A stretch of DNA of 64,000 nucleotides from Psilocybe azurescens. Lineage: Eukaryota; Basidiomycota; Agaricomycetes; Agaricales; Agrocybaceae. Of this stretch, positions 47,590 to 59,110 are shown one piece after another. Numbering within the stretch: position 1 is the stretch's first letter; each line of letters begins with the position of its first letter. The DNA is taken from assembly GCA_023853785.1 (NCBI GenBank), contig JAJIRX010000648.1:310001-374000 (forward strand), in the 5' to 3' direction. Below the pieces are notes generated by a model, which was given only the letters and a program-made list of their open reading frames with translations, had not been told where the DNA came from and did not search any database. The position numbers and the translations under genes were made by a program.

Positions 47590-48830
47590 ATGCCTCATCT
47601 TCTCCGACGCATTGCCTCTTCCTTCACTCAAAACTCTGAAACAAACCAACTCGAAACTCCCATCTTTGATACCCCTTTGACCAAGCAGACCGTAGAAGAA
47701 CTTGAGATGCTGCGAAGAGAAATTCTCACCGAATACAACAAAACAATTGATCAGAAGGAGATGGCAAACCAGAACTATCGCCCGACTGCTGCTAAACTGG
47801 CCCACACCCAAGCCAGATCTCTCACGCCTCAAACTAAATCAGGTCAAACAAGAGCTCTATCAACGCCTTCCACTAATTACCAAAGTAGTTAAAAAGGCCA
47901 AGTTGTTCTATCTCTAAAACCATACCCCCAACTACCAAAACAACGCAACATGTCTTTTATCAATACTCCTGCCGCTTCTTCCTCTTCTGCCCCTGCCAAC
48001 TCATGCCTACGAGGCAAATGACCTGCCGTGCCTCGTTATGTTCAAACACTGTCAACCTTCGAAGCCCTAGACCTCTTCGCCAACGACGAGATAGCTCAGA
48101 AAATCTGCTCATACTTTGAAGACCCAGACACTATTCTCGCCATCGACAAACTGGTGAAAGTCTCCAGAGCCCACCAACAAGAAGAATGAGAAATCTGTCT
48201 TGCCAGACTCTGGTCTTGTGCTCAACAAACCATGGCGACAGTCTTGCTGGATCAACTCCAATCATGGGGATTAGAAAGGGAAATCCACGATGTGTTGAGA
48301 AAACATTGTCACAAATCACCCACAGTGCAAAAACCGTCTGTACTTTCTCTCACTAGTACCCCTCTACAAAGCGCCGTTCCTTCTTGTCCCCTTCCTGCCT
48401 GCCCTCCTGCCTATCGTCAAGCAGTACAATTTTCGCCAGTCATTGACGATTCACCGCAGATTTCACCTCCCACCTCCACTCCCTCAAGATCTCCCGTCCC
48501 TACGCCTCCACCCTCGACAATCTCCAAAAACAACGACTCGTCAACGAAGCTTGTCCAACGCTTTGTCAACTACAACAAATTGCTCAACGAACACAACATT
48601 GGTCACCTGCTACCAATGTGGTGAACCCTGACACATTTGCCCCAAGTGCCCCAAATTCAAGTGCATTTACTGCTACCGACACGCACCCAGACATTCCTTC
48701 TGTGACTGTAGCTACTACCCAGGAAATGAGCAACACATTGACCCCTATTATGGAGGAGTTGACGAGGATCTTCTCGATGACGCCGGAATTGTGAACACCA
48801 CAGGCAAACCATACGGAAACTAATGAACTC
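47590..48830 (+). pseudogene. Extra ORF region after pol with a second zinc knuckle
   Basis: A 100-codon frame (47590-47892) with heptad-like charge pattern is followed by a Ser/Pro-rich frame (47950 onward: YVQTLSTFEALDLFAND, then LLDQLQSWGLEREIHDVLRK) that ends in a Cys/His cluster CYQCGEP-x-HICPKCPKFKC with a stop codon in place of x, then CYRHAPRHSFCDC. The spacing C-x2-C-x4-H-x4-C is a retroviral-type knuckle. Typical Gypsy elements end pol near the 3' LTR, so this is additional coding matter, now broken by at least three stops. Function unknown. Confidence 0.6.
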
Positions 48831-48886
48831 ATAGAAATGATGGACTTCACTCCTTCTGAGACATAAGGAGTGTAGTACAGGGGTAA

Positions 48887-49311
48887 TATTATGACAAGTC
48901 TTTTTTCTTTTTCTTTTCTCTTTTCCTTTCTTTTCTTTTCCTTTTTCTTTGTCATCTTCCACATCATTGATACATCATCATATGTTCTGATGAACTTTGT
49001 CTTCCATGATATCTATGAAACTCCATCATATCTTTGATGGGCTTTCACTTCCATCTTTTATGATACATCTTTTGATGAACATTTGATCTGTATCTGCTAT
49101 TCTTATATACATCTGCTGATGAACATTCTCTCTCATTTCAACTTGCTGTACAGTTCATAGTATTTATACCAGGAAGGATCCACTGTATTCTTTAGCTAGT
49201 TCTTGAGAATCCAATCTGCTTAACCTGCTCAACTTGAACTTGAACTTGTTCTTGTAAACGATTGGTGGTTAGATTACGCACACTGCGTGATTCTAACTTG
49301 AGATCATAACA
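48887..49311 (+). repeat. 3' LTR
   Basis: Nearly identical to 42336-42759, except for a mutated first dozen bases and one extra T in the pyrimidine tract. It ends GATCATAACA and is followed by the GTGGG target duplication. Confidence 0.92.
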
Positions 49312-49316
49312 GTGGG

Positions 49317-51314
49317 GGTTGTGACAACAATCCAAAACAATCAGAACTCAGAATTTCTCACTTATTTGGTGTTCATCAACTATGCCACAATGTCTATAAA
49401 AGACAGTGCGATCTCGGGGACTGCATTGACAGTGCCTACAATTCATGTCTCTGCTCAGACTTTCAAATCATTGGGCATTAGTGTTGATAACTTAAGCGTA
49501 GCGTTAGACACTCAGTGAATAAAGAAAGCAGCTATGCAATTATTCTACCTTAAGCATAGCGTTAGACACTGTTCAGAACAAGGTAAGCATCTATGTAAAG
49601 GTAATAGAAAAGCATATGTACCTCAGCAAATAAAGAAAGCAGCTGAGGTACAAATGGCGAATGCATGAGTATATGTGAAAATGAGTGTGATGCAGGGAAT
49701 GCAGGTAATGAGCTACATTGGAAGTGGAAGCAATACGTTGAAGCAAATAAAGGATTGGTGAGACTAAATGTAGGGAGAGTGGTGATGGAGAGATGATCAG
49801 ACAAAGGAAATGATAAAGGCATGAGAAGACTGAAAGGGTGAAGTGCTAAAAGAGAAAGAAGGAAACAAGAATGGGAGTGATGAGTATGACTAAGCTGATG
49901 GACGACGAGCTGACCTTCAACAATTAGATGGGCCCTGCTTCAGGTGCAAACCCAGGACACTTGGTGTGCGAACTATCATCAATTAGTTGGTTCGAGTACA
50001 GTCATGGACAATCAAACTCCACTAAAAAAGCAACTTTTATTGATGGCCCCAAAACCATCGGAATCAGTAGAATCCAATTTAAGGAGCTTCCTGACAAATT
50101 TTCAGCTTATCCTATTGAGCTGTTCCCCTTTAAATTACCAATTAAGAAATACATACTCTAAAATATTGGCCAGATCCTTAAAAAACATGTAAAATCTTGA
50201 AAAACAGCAGAATCACTTGCTTTGTTGAAGAGTGGGATGATCCCAAAGTTTGGTGGGATTTTATTGAGCCGTTCCTTCCCAAAAAAAATTCCCAAAATCC
50301 TATTGCCTAAGCCACAAATCACTGATTACTTATCATAAGGCAAAGAAGAAGGCAAAGAGAAACATTACCGGCCTTCGGAATCAATCAAAAACAGCTTCCC
50401 ATGTTCATCCTGTGATTTATGGTGACCTTGATGAGCAATTAGATAATGATGAAGGATGGGAGGCTAATTTCTAGCACCTGGATGCCATTATCAACCCAAC
50501 TTAGGTACATAAAATGTCATTGGTTTTGGTCAAAAATTTGGCCAATCTAAACAGCTTGTGGGAAAAACTTTGGAGGTGTGTTTTTGACGTATTTCGATGA
50601 GCTGAACAAGAATCTGAAATCAGATTTCTGAAAAATTGCTTGGCTGCCGAGACCACCAATTAGCTGAGTTTGATTGTCCACAACTGTACATGCAGGGACC
50701 ATTATCATCACATGATTGTCAGTGCTTGAACGTGCATAGTGGTGTTTAAGTAGATACAGTGCTTCCTTATCTCTGAAATATTGTCAACTTGTCTATTTTG
50801 ATGCCAATTGGTAAGCACGTGTGAGATACATCAAGTGCTGCATAGTATGTAGTCATCACTTCAGGCATTACCAATAATCCATAGAATACTTTAGATGAAC
50901 TGGAGAGAATTGGTCGCAAACTCAATGCCAAGTGGACAATTTTAGCAATGAGAACCAGGTTGGGCCTGGCACGTGTATGAGAGACCATGTCAGCACATCA
51001 AAGGTAAACCCAAATGTTGACTCAGCTAGGTTCAATCGCAACCTCATTGTCTTTTACAGTACTCACTATAGTACCCTCATCAACTTCTTGAAGTCATGAG
51101 CATAACTCACTATGTCTTCTGAAAGTGAACCTCTATTCTTCCCTTAGAACTTGAAGACACTGATAACACCAGCTCTTCTAGTCTGCCTAGGACCAACGAC
51201 ATTGAGCAAGTATCATCAATCTCCTGAATAATACCTGGTAAACTCATTTAGACTGAACAGAGATCAAGATACATCTTTGCTTTATTCCATGCAATCTGTG
51301 TCTCCTTAAGAGCA
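49317..51314. other. AT-rich non-genic stretch with old element relics
   Basis: Two short motifs occur twice: TTAAGCRTAGCGTTAGACAC (49492 and 49551) and AATAAAGAAAGCAGCT (49518 and 49629). Near 49930-49975 CFRCK followed out of frame by PGHLV looks like a decayed gag zinc knuckle from another retroelement. Nothing intact is seen. Confidence 0.45.
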
Positions 51315-52944
51315 GTTCATAGGCACAAGTAAGCTTCTTGGTCTTATTTTCACCTTTTTCAAAACGCCAGCTGAAGAGATGGCAAATGCGGGACAAAACC
51401 TTCTCAATGCAGCCTTGATGTGCAAAGCCTTTTTCAATCCAGCAATTGATTGTCTGTGGAGATCAATTGATTCTTGGCTGGCCATACTGAAATTGATTCC
51501 AACACTGGTTTACATACCTTCAGGAGGGATACATGAAGACTTATACATGGGTGGTATTCTCTGGCAATCTTTACTTTTCTCATTTCACATACTGACATGA
51601 TTAAAATATTATACAAATGACAACTGATATTCTTTTGAGAAAGATTTACAAAGGCTGCATATATACATGTGACGTATCAGACATCTTCAGTTAACTGATT
51701 TTTCTGAGAGTGTGTCAACTCATATATATTCCTCTATGTGGCAATTATTCCCACACAATCTCTTCCCAATGCTGAGAACACTTTGAATCCAGAATCTTGG
51801 TGAAATCAACATGGACAACATCAATGCTCTGTATCTCATGCTGTCACCCGTACTCTCCTCCCTCCACATAGGCAGTGTCAGCCCACCTATGGAGGTCATT
51901 TACTCCTCTCTCCTTTACAGCCTCTCAGCTAAGGCATGGTACATTTCAGAAGTGCACCTGTCTGGACAACTCAGCAAAGTCTCATTAGATTGACTGGCCA
52001 ATCTTTCCAAGTTGAAGATTCTTTGCTTAAGCACTCAATCAACCGTGCTCAACATTGAATTCTTACTGATGTGCTCCAAGCTCAAGAACTTAAAGATGCT
52101 TGTGTTGTTGCTAGATGCACAATTGTATGTGGTACATTTAACTGGGCCACAGAAGTTCTTTGGGTTTGCCACCCTCCAAAATCACATACTGATGTTACAC
52201 TGTAATATATGATATGATAGAAAGTACAGTTACAGTGTAGCATTTTATATGGGTTCAGTGGTCCCTCTGAACCAGTGAATGTTTCCCTTCCATTTTGGGC
52301 AGCCTACACTGTACCATATGATATGGTACAGTAAATCTGCTCAATGGCTCATACCCAGGCATTTTTGCAGGCTGTTCTGTGGCTCCGGGGTGTCTACAGG
52401 AAACTGGTAAAGCCTTAATTTTGCAATGAATTGACAAGCATTGGTACACACACCATAATAAATTATGAGTGAGCAACCAGGAAAGAGCCGGACTGTAAAT
52501 GTGATTTAAACAAGCTTAGAATCATGGAAATCAGACAGGATTTGAGGGAGATATAATGGTTGTAATGATCCAATTTTGTGTATTTGGCCCTGGGGCAGGG
52601 TGGGAATAAGTGCTGCCCGGTCCTGGTCCCGGGTTTAAAACACATGAAAAATCTGGACAAAATTCCAATTAAAACAAGCCTAGAAACAGCCAAATTGGAC
52701 AGGATTTGAGGGAGATATAATGGTTGTAATGATCCAATTTTGTGTATTTGGCCCTGGGGCAGGGCGGGAATGAGTGCTGCCATGGTCCTGGTCCTGGGTG
52801 TAAAACACATGAAAAAATTTGGACAAAATTCCAATCAAAACAAGCCTAGAAACAGCCAAAACAGACACAATTTGAGTGATATATGTGGGTTGTAAATTTC
52901 CAACTTTTGCTGTATTTAGCCTTGGACCAGAACTGGAACTGGAA

Positions 52945-52984
52945 CCAGGACCAGGACCAGGACCAGGACCAGGACCAGGACCAG
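52945..52984 (+). repeat. CCAGGA hexamer microsatellite
   Basis: About 6.7 perfect copies of CCAGGA, mirrored as TCCTGG in the right arm near 57081-57122. Confidence 0.9.
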
Positions 52985-53184
52985 GGACACAGGCTACTGC
53001 ATAGCACAAAAATAGGCACAGAAATCTGATTCAAACAAACCTATAATCATTAAAAACAGATAAGATTTGAGGAGTATACATAGGCTGCAACATTGTACTG
53101 GACACATGGATGTAAATAAAATTTGGCACAGGTAATGTAGTACAATATAGGCTCTATCATTGAAAAAATGCTGAGACCAGGCCC

Positions 53185-53990
53185 AGGAATTTTTGAAATG
53201 GGGTGGGAATATGTCTGGAAACATGAATTATCATTGAAAAAAGTGAATGCCCAGCCCGGGAATTTTTGCAATGGGGCAGAAATATGTCCAGAAACATAAA
53301 TTATCATTGAGAATAGTGCATGCTGGGCCCAGGAATTTTTGCAATGGGGCAGGAATATGTCTGGAATAGTGCCAGACATTGTAAACCAGGTCAGAAACAT
53401 GAATTATTATTGAGAATAGTGGAAGCCGGGCCCAGGAATTTTTGCAATGAGGCAGGAATATGTCTGGAAACATAAATTATCATTGAGAATAGTGCATGCT
53501 GGGCCCAGGAATTTTGCAATGGGGTGGGAATATCTCCAGAAACATGAATTATTATTGAAAAAGTGAATGCCGGGTCCAGGAATTTTTGCAATGGGGTGGG
53601 AATATGTCCACAATAGTGCTGGACATTGTAAACTGGGTTGAAAACATGAATTATCATTGTAAACTGGGTCGGAAACATGAATTATCATTGAGAATAGTGC
53701 ATGCTGAGCCCAGGAATTTTGCAATGGGGCAGAAATATATCCAGAAACATGTATTATCATTGACAAAGTGCAGACCAGGCCCAGGAATTTTTAAATAGGC
53801 TGGATATATGCCTGGACATATGCTGGACATGGTAAACCAGATCAGACACATGAATTATCATTGAAAAATGCAGACCACACTTGGGAATATGTCCAGATAT
53901 ATATTGAGTATAGCAAACTGGGTCATAAATGTGTATTATTATTGAAATCAATTCAGGCCATGTCTGGGAATTTTGAAATGGGCTGGAAAT
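53185..53990. repeat. Minisatellite of about 73-bp units
   Basis: The core GGAATTTTTGCAATGGGG recurs near 53185, 53259, 53332, 53435, 53508, 53579, 53713 and 53783, and in decayed form near 53965. Typical spacing is 71-74 bp with longer steps where an extra block containing GACATTGTAAACC is inserted. The mirrored array lies at about 56270-56890. Confidence 0.85.
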
Positions 53991-54875
53991 ATGTCTGAAC
54001 AGATGACAAACATGGAATTATGAGTTGAGTAGGCATGGAAATGTACAAAATGGTTTGTAAAATACCCCAGAAACATGGATTATGGTTGACAAAGACTCAT
54101 ACTGAGTGTGGCAAGAGGTTAAATAGCCTGTAAACATGTCTGATCAGGTCAATATAGACCAAGCCTTGAAACATGTATAATTGTCTGTAAACTATTCCAG
54201 ACATACAGATTCTGATTCTAAAAAAGCAAAATGGGGTGGAAGTTCTTGTGCAATTCATTGTAGTATCTGACTGCTATTGCAATTAGTATCAATACCTCAT
54301 TTTATCTGTGTTAATTAACCTAACTGTAGACATATTGGTCATTTTAGTTCAAGCTGCAAGCTGCTGCTGCTTTTACTTTTTTCCCTGGTTATTCCACTCT
54401 TTGTATAATTTCTTTCACAAGTTACAAATGGCAGTAACAATCAGACTGCTACTTGCTTGTTTCTCAATTTGCTCTGTAACTTTTATGACCAGCATCAGTT
54501 TTTGTTTTGAATGCAACCACACTCTTGTTTTCATTAAATACCAGTATCCAACCAGCAATAATTTTATCAAGTATGCATCCATGTCAATCTGCTTAATAAT
54601 GTTAACAATCAGCAGAAATGTCTGTCAGTTCTTTTTAGTGCTTGACATGAATTTTAGAATACATGCAATGGGAAGGCAGGCATGACAACCAACAAGCAGC
54701 ACTGCACATGCTTTCTCCTCCACATATGCACATTCACCACCCATACTTGTGGGTCATTCACACAACTCATTTCACTAACTGACACCTTGCCTGGGGAAAG
54801 TATAGAAGGAGAAAAATAATGGGCAATGGAATAGTATGCACTTGCTAACCAAATTTACACTCTCATGTGCACCTA

Positions 54876-55752
54876 CAGTAGCTCAAAAAACTGTCCCAAT
54901 GTTTGGCACTTTCTCACTAATTGTTTAATAACTTGGGAAATAAATTATGTAAAAGTCTGAAAATATTAAGGTAGAGGAAATCCATACTCATCGGCTGTCA
55001 GGTGGTGTGATGTTCTGTGACACACGACTTAGCAATGCATGTGCAGCACCACTCTTTGTGCTGTTACGATGTTTTCAATAAAATCACATGGCACAAATTA
55101 TCTTGCAACTTTGCCTTTGTAAATCATACAACTAATACTACAGCCCAAAATTACAAAAATGAAACCAACAAAATGTTAGAATCTCTAATTAAAACATTTT
55201 GTTGGTTTTATATTTTTCAAATACCAAGTCAAATAGTTATTGTATGAATTTGAGTCATTCTGTCACCTTTTATCACACCTGGTCATGTGACAGCCGATGA
55301 GTATGGATTTCCTCTACCTTATATGTTATAGTTTAACATGTGACTAACATATTTCTCACCAAGGTCACATGATTTTAACAAAAACTGATTAAGTAATGGA
55401 ATTTACAAAATAATAGAGCATTGGGACAGTTTTTGACTCTCTATCTAGTACTTAGTATGGCCTCCCTTTGCCTTGATAACAGCCTCCATTCTCCTTGGCA
55501 TGCTTTCTATAAGCCTTTGGCATGTTTCTGAAGGTATTTCAGTCCATTCCTTTGCCAATCTCTCCCACAATTCAAATGCTCCTTTGGGTGGTGTCTTATA
55601 GGTGTTCATTTGCCTTTTGAGGTAAACCCAAAGGTGTTCAATGGGGTTGAGATCAGGGGGATTGGGGTGGCCACTCCATAACTTCAACATCATTGGCCAA
55701 AAACCATTCTTGAGCTTTTTTTGGAGGTGTGTTTGGGGTCATTGAGCTACTG
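54876..55752 (-). mobile_element. Internally deleted Tc1-like transposon
   Basis: The ends are TA|CAGTAGCTCAAAAAACTG on the left and, reverse-complemented, TA|CAGTAGCTCAATGACCCC on the right, so the shared terminal repeat is short (CAGTAGCTCA) and TA flanks both sides (54874-54875 and 55753-55754). On the minus strand the right TIR runs straight into NDPKHT-like transposase codons, so most of the transposase has been deleted. The 3' non-coding part holds internal inverted repeats (54892-54903 with 55422-55433, and a longer pair at about 54970-55010 with 55280-55318). Confidence 0.75.
55445..55740 (-). pseudogene. C-terminal fragment of Tc1-type DDE transposase
   Basis: On the minus strand, PKHTSKKAQEWF and NDVEVMEWPPQSP, then PDLNPIEHLWVYLKRQM, are joined across a frame change near 55670. 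PPDLNPIEHLW holds the third acidic residue of the DD34E triad. The stop is just after GGHTKY. The N-terminal DNA-binding domains and at least the first catalytic Asp are missing. Confidence 0.85.
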
Positions 55753-55949
55753 TACAACCTGTACCTTTTCAAGCCCTGGCCAGGTGTAGAGATTGTGATA
55801 TGACAGAGTACAGGGCAGGGCAGTTGAAGAGGGAGTGAGTGTACAAAAAGATCATTGGACTGTGTTCTACATTTCAGCACATGAGCTGAGTCTTCTCATT
55901 GATTATACATATACCAGAACATGATTTTCCATGTTTCTGAATGCAGTCA

Positions 55950-57869
55950 AAGCAATTGTGCACCAATTATACATGTTTTAAGGCTCAGTCTATATTGACT
56001 TGATCAGACATGTTTACAGGCTATTTAACCTCTTGCCACACCCAGTAAGAGTCTTTGTCAATGATAATACATGTTTCTGGGGTATTTTACTAACTATTTT
56101 ATACATTTCCGTGCCTACTCAACTCATAATTCTATGTTTGGCATCTGTCAGGACATATTTCCAGCTCATTTAAAAGATTCCCAGACACGGTCTGAATTTT
56201 TTCAATAATAATACAGATTTCCAACCCAATTCAGCATGTCTAGCACTTGTCTGGACATATTCCTGCCCCATTTCGAAAATTCCTAGGCCTAGTCTGCACT
56301 TTGTCAATAATAATACATGTTTCTGGATATATTTCTGCCCTATTTTAGAAATTTCCGGGCCCAGTATGCACTATTCTCAATGATAATTCATGTTTCCGAC
56401 CCAGTTTACAATGATAATTCATGTTTTCAACCCAGTTTACAATGTCCAGCACTATTGTGGACATATTCCCACCCCATTGCAAAAATTCCTGGACCCGGCA
56501 TTCACTTTTTCAATAATAATTCATGTTTCTGGAGATATTCCCACCCCATTGCAAAAATTCCTGGGCCCAGCATGCACTATTCTCAATGATAATTTATGTT
56601 TCCAGACATATTCCTGCCTCATTGCAAAAATTCCTGGGCCCGGCTTCCACTATTCTCAATAATAATTCATGTTTCTGACCTGGTTTACAATGTCTGGCAC
56701 TATTCCAGACATATTCCTGCCCCATTGCAAAAATTCCTGGGCCCAGCATGCACTATTCTCAATGATAATTTATGTTTCTGGACATATTTCTGCCCCATTG
56801 CAAAAATTCCCGGGCTGGGCATTCACTTTTTCAATGATAATTCATGTTTCCAGACATATTCCCACCCCATTTCAAAAATTCCTGGGCCTGGTCTCAGCAT
56901 TTTTTCAATGATAGAGCCTATATTGTACTACATTACCTGTGCCAAATTTTATTTACATCCATGTGTCCAGTACAATGTTGCAGCCTATGTATACTCCTCA
57001 AATCTTATCTGTTTTTAATGATTATAGGTTTGTTTGAATCAGATTTCTGTGCCTATTTTTGTGCTATGCAGTAGCCTGTGTCCCTGGTCCTGGTCCTGGT
57101 CCTGGTCCTGGTCCTGGTCCTGGTTCCAGTTCCAGTTCTGGTCCAAGGCTAAATACAGCAAAAAGTTGGAAATTTACAACCCACATATATCACTCAAATT
57201 GTGTCTGTTTTGGCTGTTTCTAGGCTTGTTTTGATTGGAATTTTGTCCAAATTTTTTCATGTGTTTTACACCCAGGACCAGGACCATGGCAGCACTCATT
57301 CCCGCCCTGCCCCAGGGCCAAATACACAAAATTGGATCATTACAACCATTATATCTCCCTCAAATCCTGTCCAATTTGGCTGTTTCTAGGCTTGTTTTAA
57401 TTGGAATTTTGTCCAGATTTTTCATGTGTTTTAAACCCGGGACCAGGACCGGGGCAGCACTATTCCCACCCTGCCCCAGGGCCAAATACACAAAATTGGA
57501 TCATTACAACCATTATATCTCCCTCAAATCCTGTCTGATTTCCATGATTCTAAGCTTGTTTAAATCACATTTACAGTCCGGCTCTTTCCTGGTTGCTCAC
57601 TCATAATTTATTATGGTGTGTGTACCAATGCTTGTCAATTCATTGCAAAATTAAGGCTTTACCAGTTTCCTGTAGACACCCCGGAGCCACAGAACAGCCT
57701 GCAAAAATGCCTGGGTATGAGCCATTGAGCAGATTTACTGTACCATATCATATGGTACAGTGTAGGCTGCCCAAAATGGAAGGGGAAACATTCACTGGTT
57801 CAGAGGGACCACTGAACCCATATAAAATGCTACACTGTAACTGTACTTTCTATCATATCATATATTACA
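55950..57869 (-). repeat. Right inverted arm
   Basis: Reverse complement of 52201-54180; see the left arm. Outer part nearly identical, inner part diverged and with deletions. Confidence 0.9.
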
Positions 57870-58494
57870 ATGGTACATATCTAGCTGCCAAAATCTCTAT
57901 ATTTCTGGACCTGTTTTTCCACTTCTTCAATTCTGAAAGCTATTCAACCTGTGATGTTGAAAAGCCTTCTGCTCAATTTCACTTCACTAGGGTCTAGCAG
58001 GCTGAGGCCCTTTTCTGCAGCATCTTCAGTAAAGGAGTGTTTTGACTGCCTTGATATTGCACCTTCTCTTGAGTCATTTAAAGTAATGGCCATTGGAGAA
58101 ATGTCAATTAACTGGAGAAATTTATGGCACTTGTAATCTTGTGCTAAGCTTGATCACTTGGAAGCACAGATTGATTACCTAATGGAATAAAAAATTATGC
58201 TCTTGTACTCTTCAGGAAGTTGGGGGCATTTGAAAATCTTGAGGCTTCAAATCAGCCATGTCATACCAGGAGAGATGGGCTTGTGGATACATGACCTGGT
58301 TGCATTGCCTCATCACTGTCCTCAACTGACAAGTCTTGCTATCTCACCCAGCAAAAATCATGCATACGCCCAGAGGATACTTGGTTGCTAGAACTATACC
58401 TGTTATGGACACTTTATTTTCTTTTGCTTTTCCTTTTTCTTTTCCTTTTCGTATATAAAACCTTCCTGTCACATGATGGACAACATCATGTGAT

Positions 58495-58898
58495 TGTTAC
58501 AACAAGTCTTTTCTTTTCTTTTCTTTTCCCTTTTCTTTGTCATCCGTCACATCATTGATACATCATCATATGTTCTGATGAACTTTGCTTTCCATCATAT
58601 CTACGAAACTCCATCATATCTTTGATGGACTTTCACTTCTATCTTTTATGATACATCTTTCGATGAACACTTGATCTGTTTCCTCTATTCTTATATACAT
58701 CTGCTGATGAACATTCAAACTCGTTTCAACTTGCTGTGCGGTTCATAGTATTTATACCAGGAAGGATCCACTGTATTCTTTAGCTAGTTCTTGAGAATCT
58801 AACCTCCTCTTACTTGACACTGCTTGGAACTCGCTGTTCTTGACTACTTGACTGTTGGCTTTATCCATGCACGTGAATATAAGCTTGAAGTCGTAACA
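58495..58898 (+). repeat. Solo LTR related to the Gypsy element
   Basis: Starts TGTTACAACAAGTC, ends GTCGTAACA, and is about 85-90% like the LTRs at 42336 and 48887, keeping the TATA-like box and the AGCTAGTTCTT primer segment. No matching target duplication was found (GTGAT versus ATACC), so the flanks may have been rearranged. Confidence 0.88.
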
Positions 58899-59110
58899 AT
58901 ACCTTGGGGTGGACACACAGTGGTCCAGTCATCCTCTCAAGGTTTTGGAGATCTTACCGGTGTCTACATGCCCTCATGATCTCATTAACAGTACTTTCAA
59001 CAAAACCATGGCCGAAGCAGTAGTCACTTCACAGTTTATTTTCAAGTTATTCCCAAATATCTATGAACTCATGTTTCTTGGCCCTTCAAATGCATGGCTC
59101 CAGGGGTAAA

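Larger units (their letters stand above)
42336..49311 (+). mobile_element. Ty3/Gypsy LTR retrotransposon (chromovirus, Tf1/sushi-like)
   Basis: Two about 425-bp LTRs bound a 6.98 kb element with a perfect 5-bp target duplication GTGGG (42331-42335 and 49312-49316). Order inside: gag with zinc knuckle, protease, RT, RNase H, integrase, chromodomain, then an extra ORF region. The two LTRs look about 99% identical, but the coding part has many stops and frameshifts. The start of the 3' LTR is slightly mutated (TATTATGACAAG for TGTTACGACAAG). Confidence 0.92.
52201..54180 (+). repeat. Left inverted arm
   Basis: Contains an internal 12-bp-stem palindrome (52308-52332, ACTGTACCATAT and its complement), a twice-repeated about 170-bp block starting near 52500 and 52676, a CCAGGA hexamer run and a 73-bp minisatellite. 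Confidence 0.9.
52201..57869. mobile_element. Foldback-type element with about 1.9-2 kb inverted arms
   Basis: 52201-54180 and 55950-57869 are inverted copies, both beginning (outermost) TGTAATATATGATATGATAG. Outer parts differ by about one base per hundred; the innermost few hundred bases differ by nearly 10% or more, with indels. The 1.77 kb centre holds a Tc1 deletion derivative and no own transposase. It interrupts an F-box pseudogene, so it arrived by insertion, but I could not find an exact target duplication (flanks GTTACAC and GGTACAT are only similar). The alternative is a locally generated inverted duplication. Confidence 0.75.
51315..59110 (+). pseudogene. F-box gene (copy 3) split by a foldback element and a solo LTR
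   Basis: Three pieces align in order with the copy at 38301: 51315-52200 (LLNAALMCKAFFNPAIDCLW, SIDSWLAILKLIP, then LRR-like), 57870-58390 (SINWRNL, WGHLKILRLQISHV, GEMGLWIHDLVAL) and 58899-59110 (LEILPVSTCPHDLINSTF, SQFIFKLFPNIYELMFL). Between pieces 1 and 2 lies the 5.7 kb inverted-repeat element; between 2 and 3 lies a solo Gypsy LTR plus about 100 bp. Stops and frame changes occur inside the pieces too. It is clearly dead, and the host sequence proves that both insertions are insertions. Confidence 0.82.

Noticed and set aside
52846..53034. Gly-Pro or Trp-Ser repeat proteins on the minus strand
   Set aside because: They are translations of the CCAGGA hexamer run inside the foldback arm, not genes.
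53050..53951. Chain of overlapping minus-strand frames of 60-120 codons in the palindrome arms
   Set aside because: They are periodic translations of the 73-bp minisatellite and occur identically in the mirrored arm.
54308..54685. 125-codon membrane-protein-like frame in the palindrome centre
   Set aside because: Hydrophobic only because the DNA is AT-rich; no family match and no splice or promoter support.
52201..57869. Pure assembly artefact explaining the palindrome
   Set aside because: The arms carry many private differences with a gradient, and unique F-box host sequence continues on both sides. It remains worth a long-read check.
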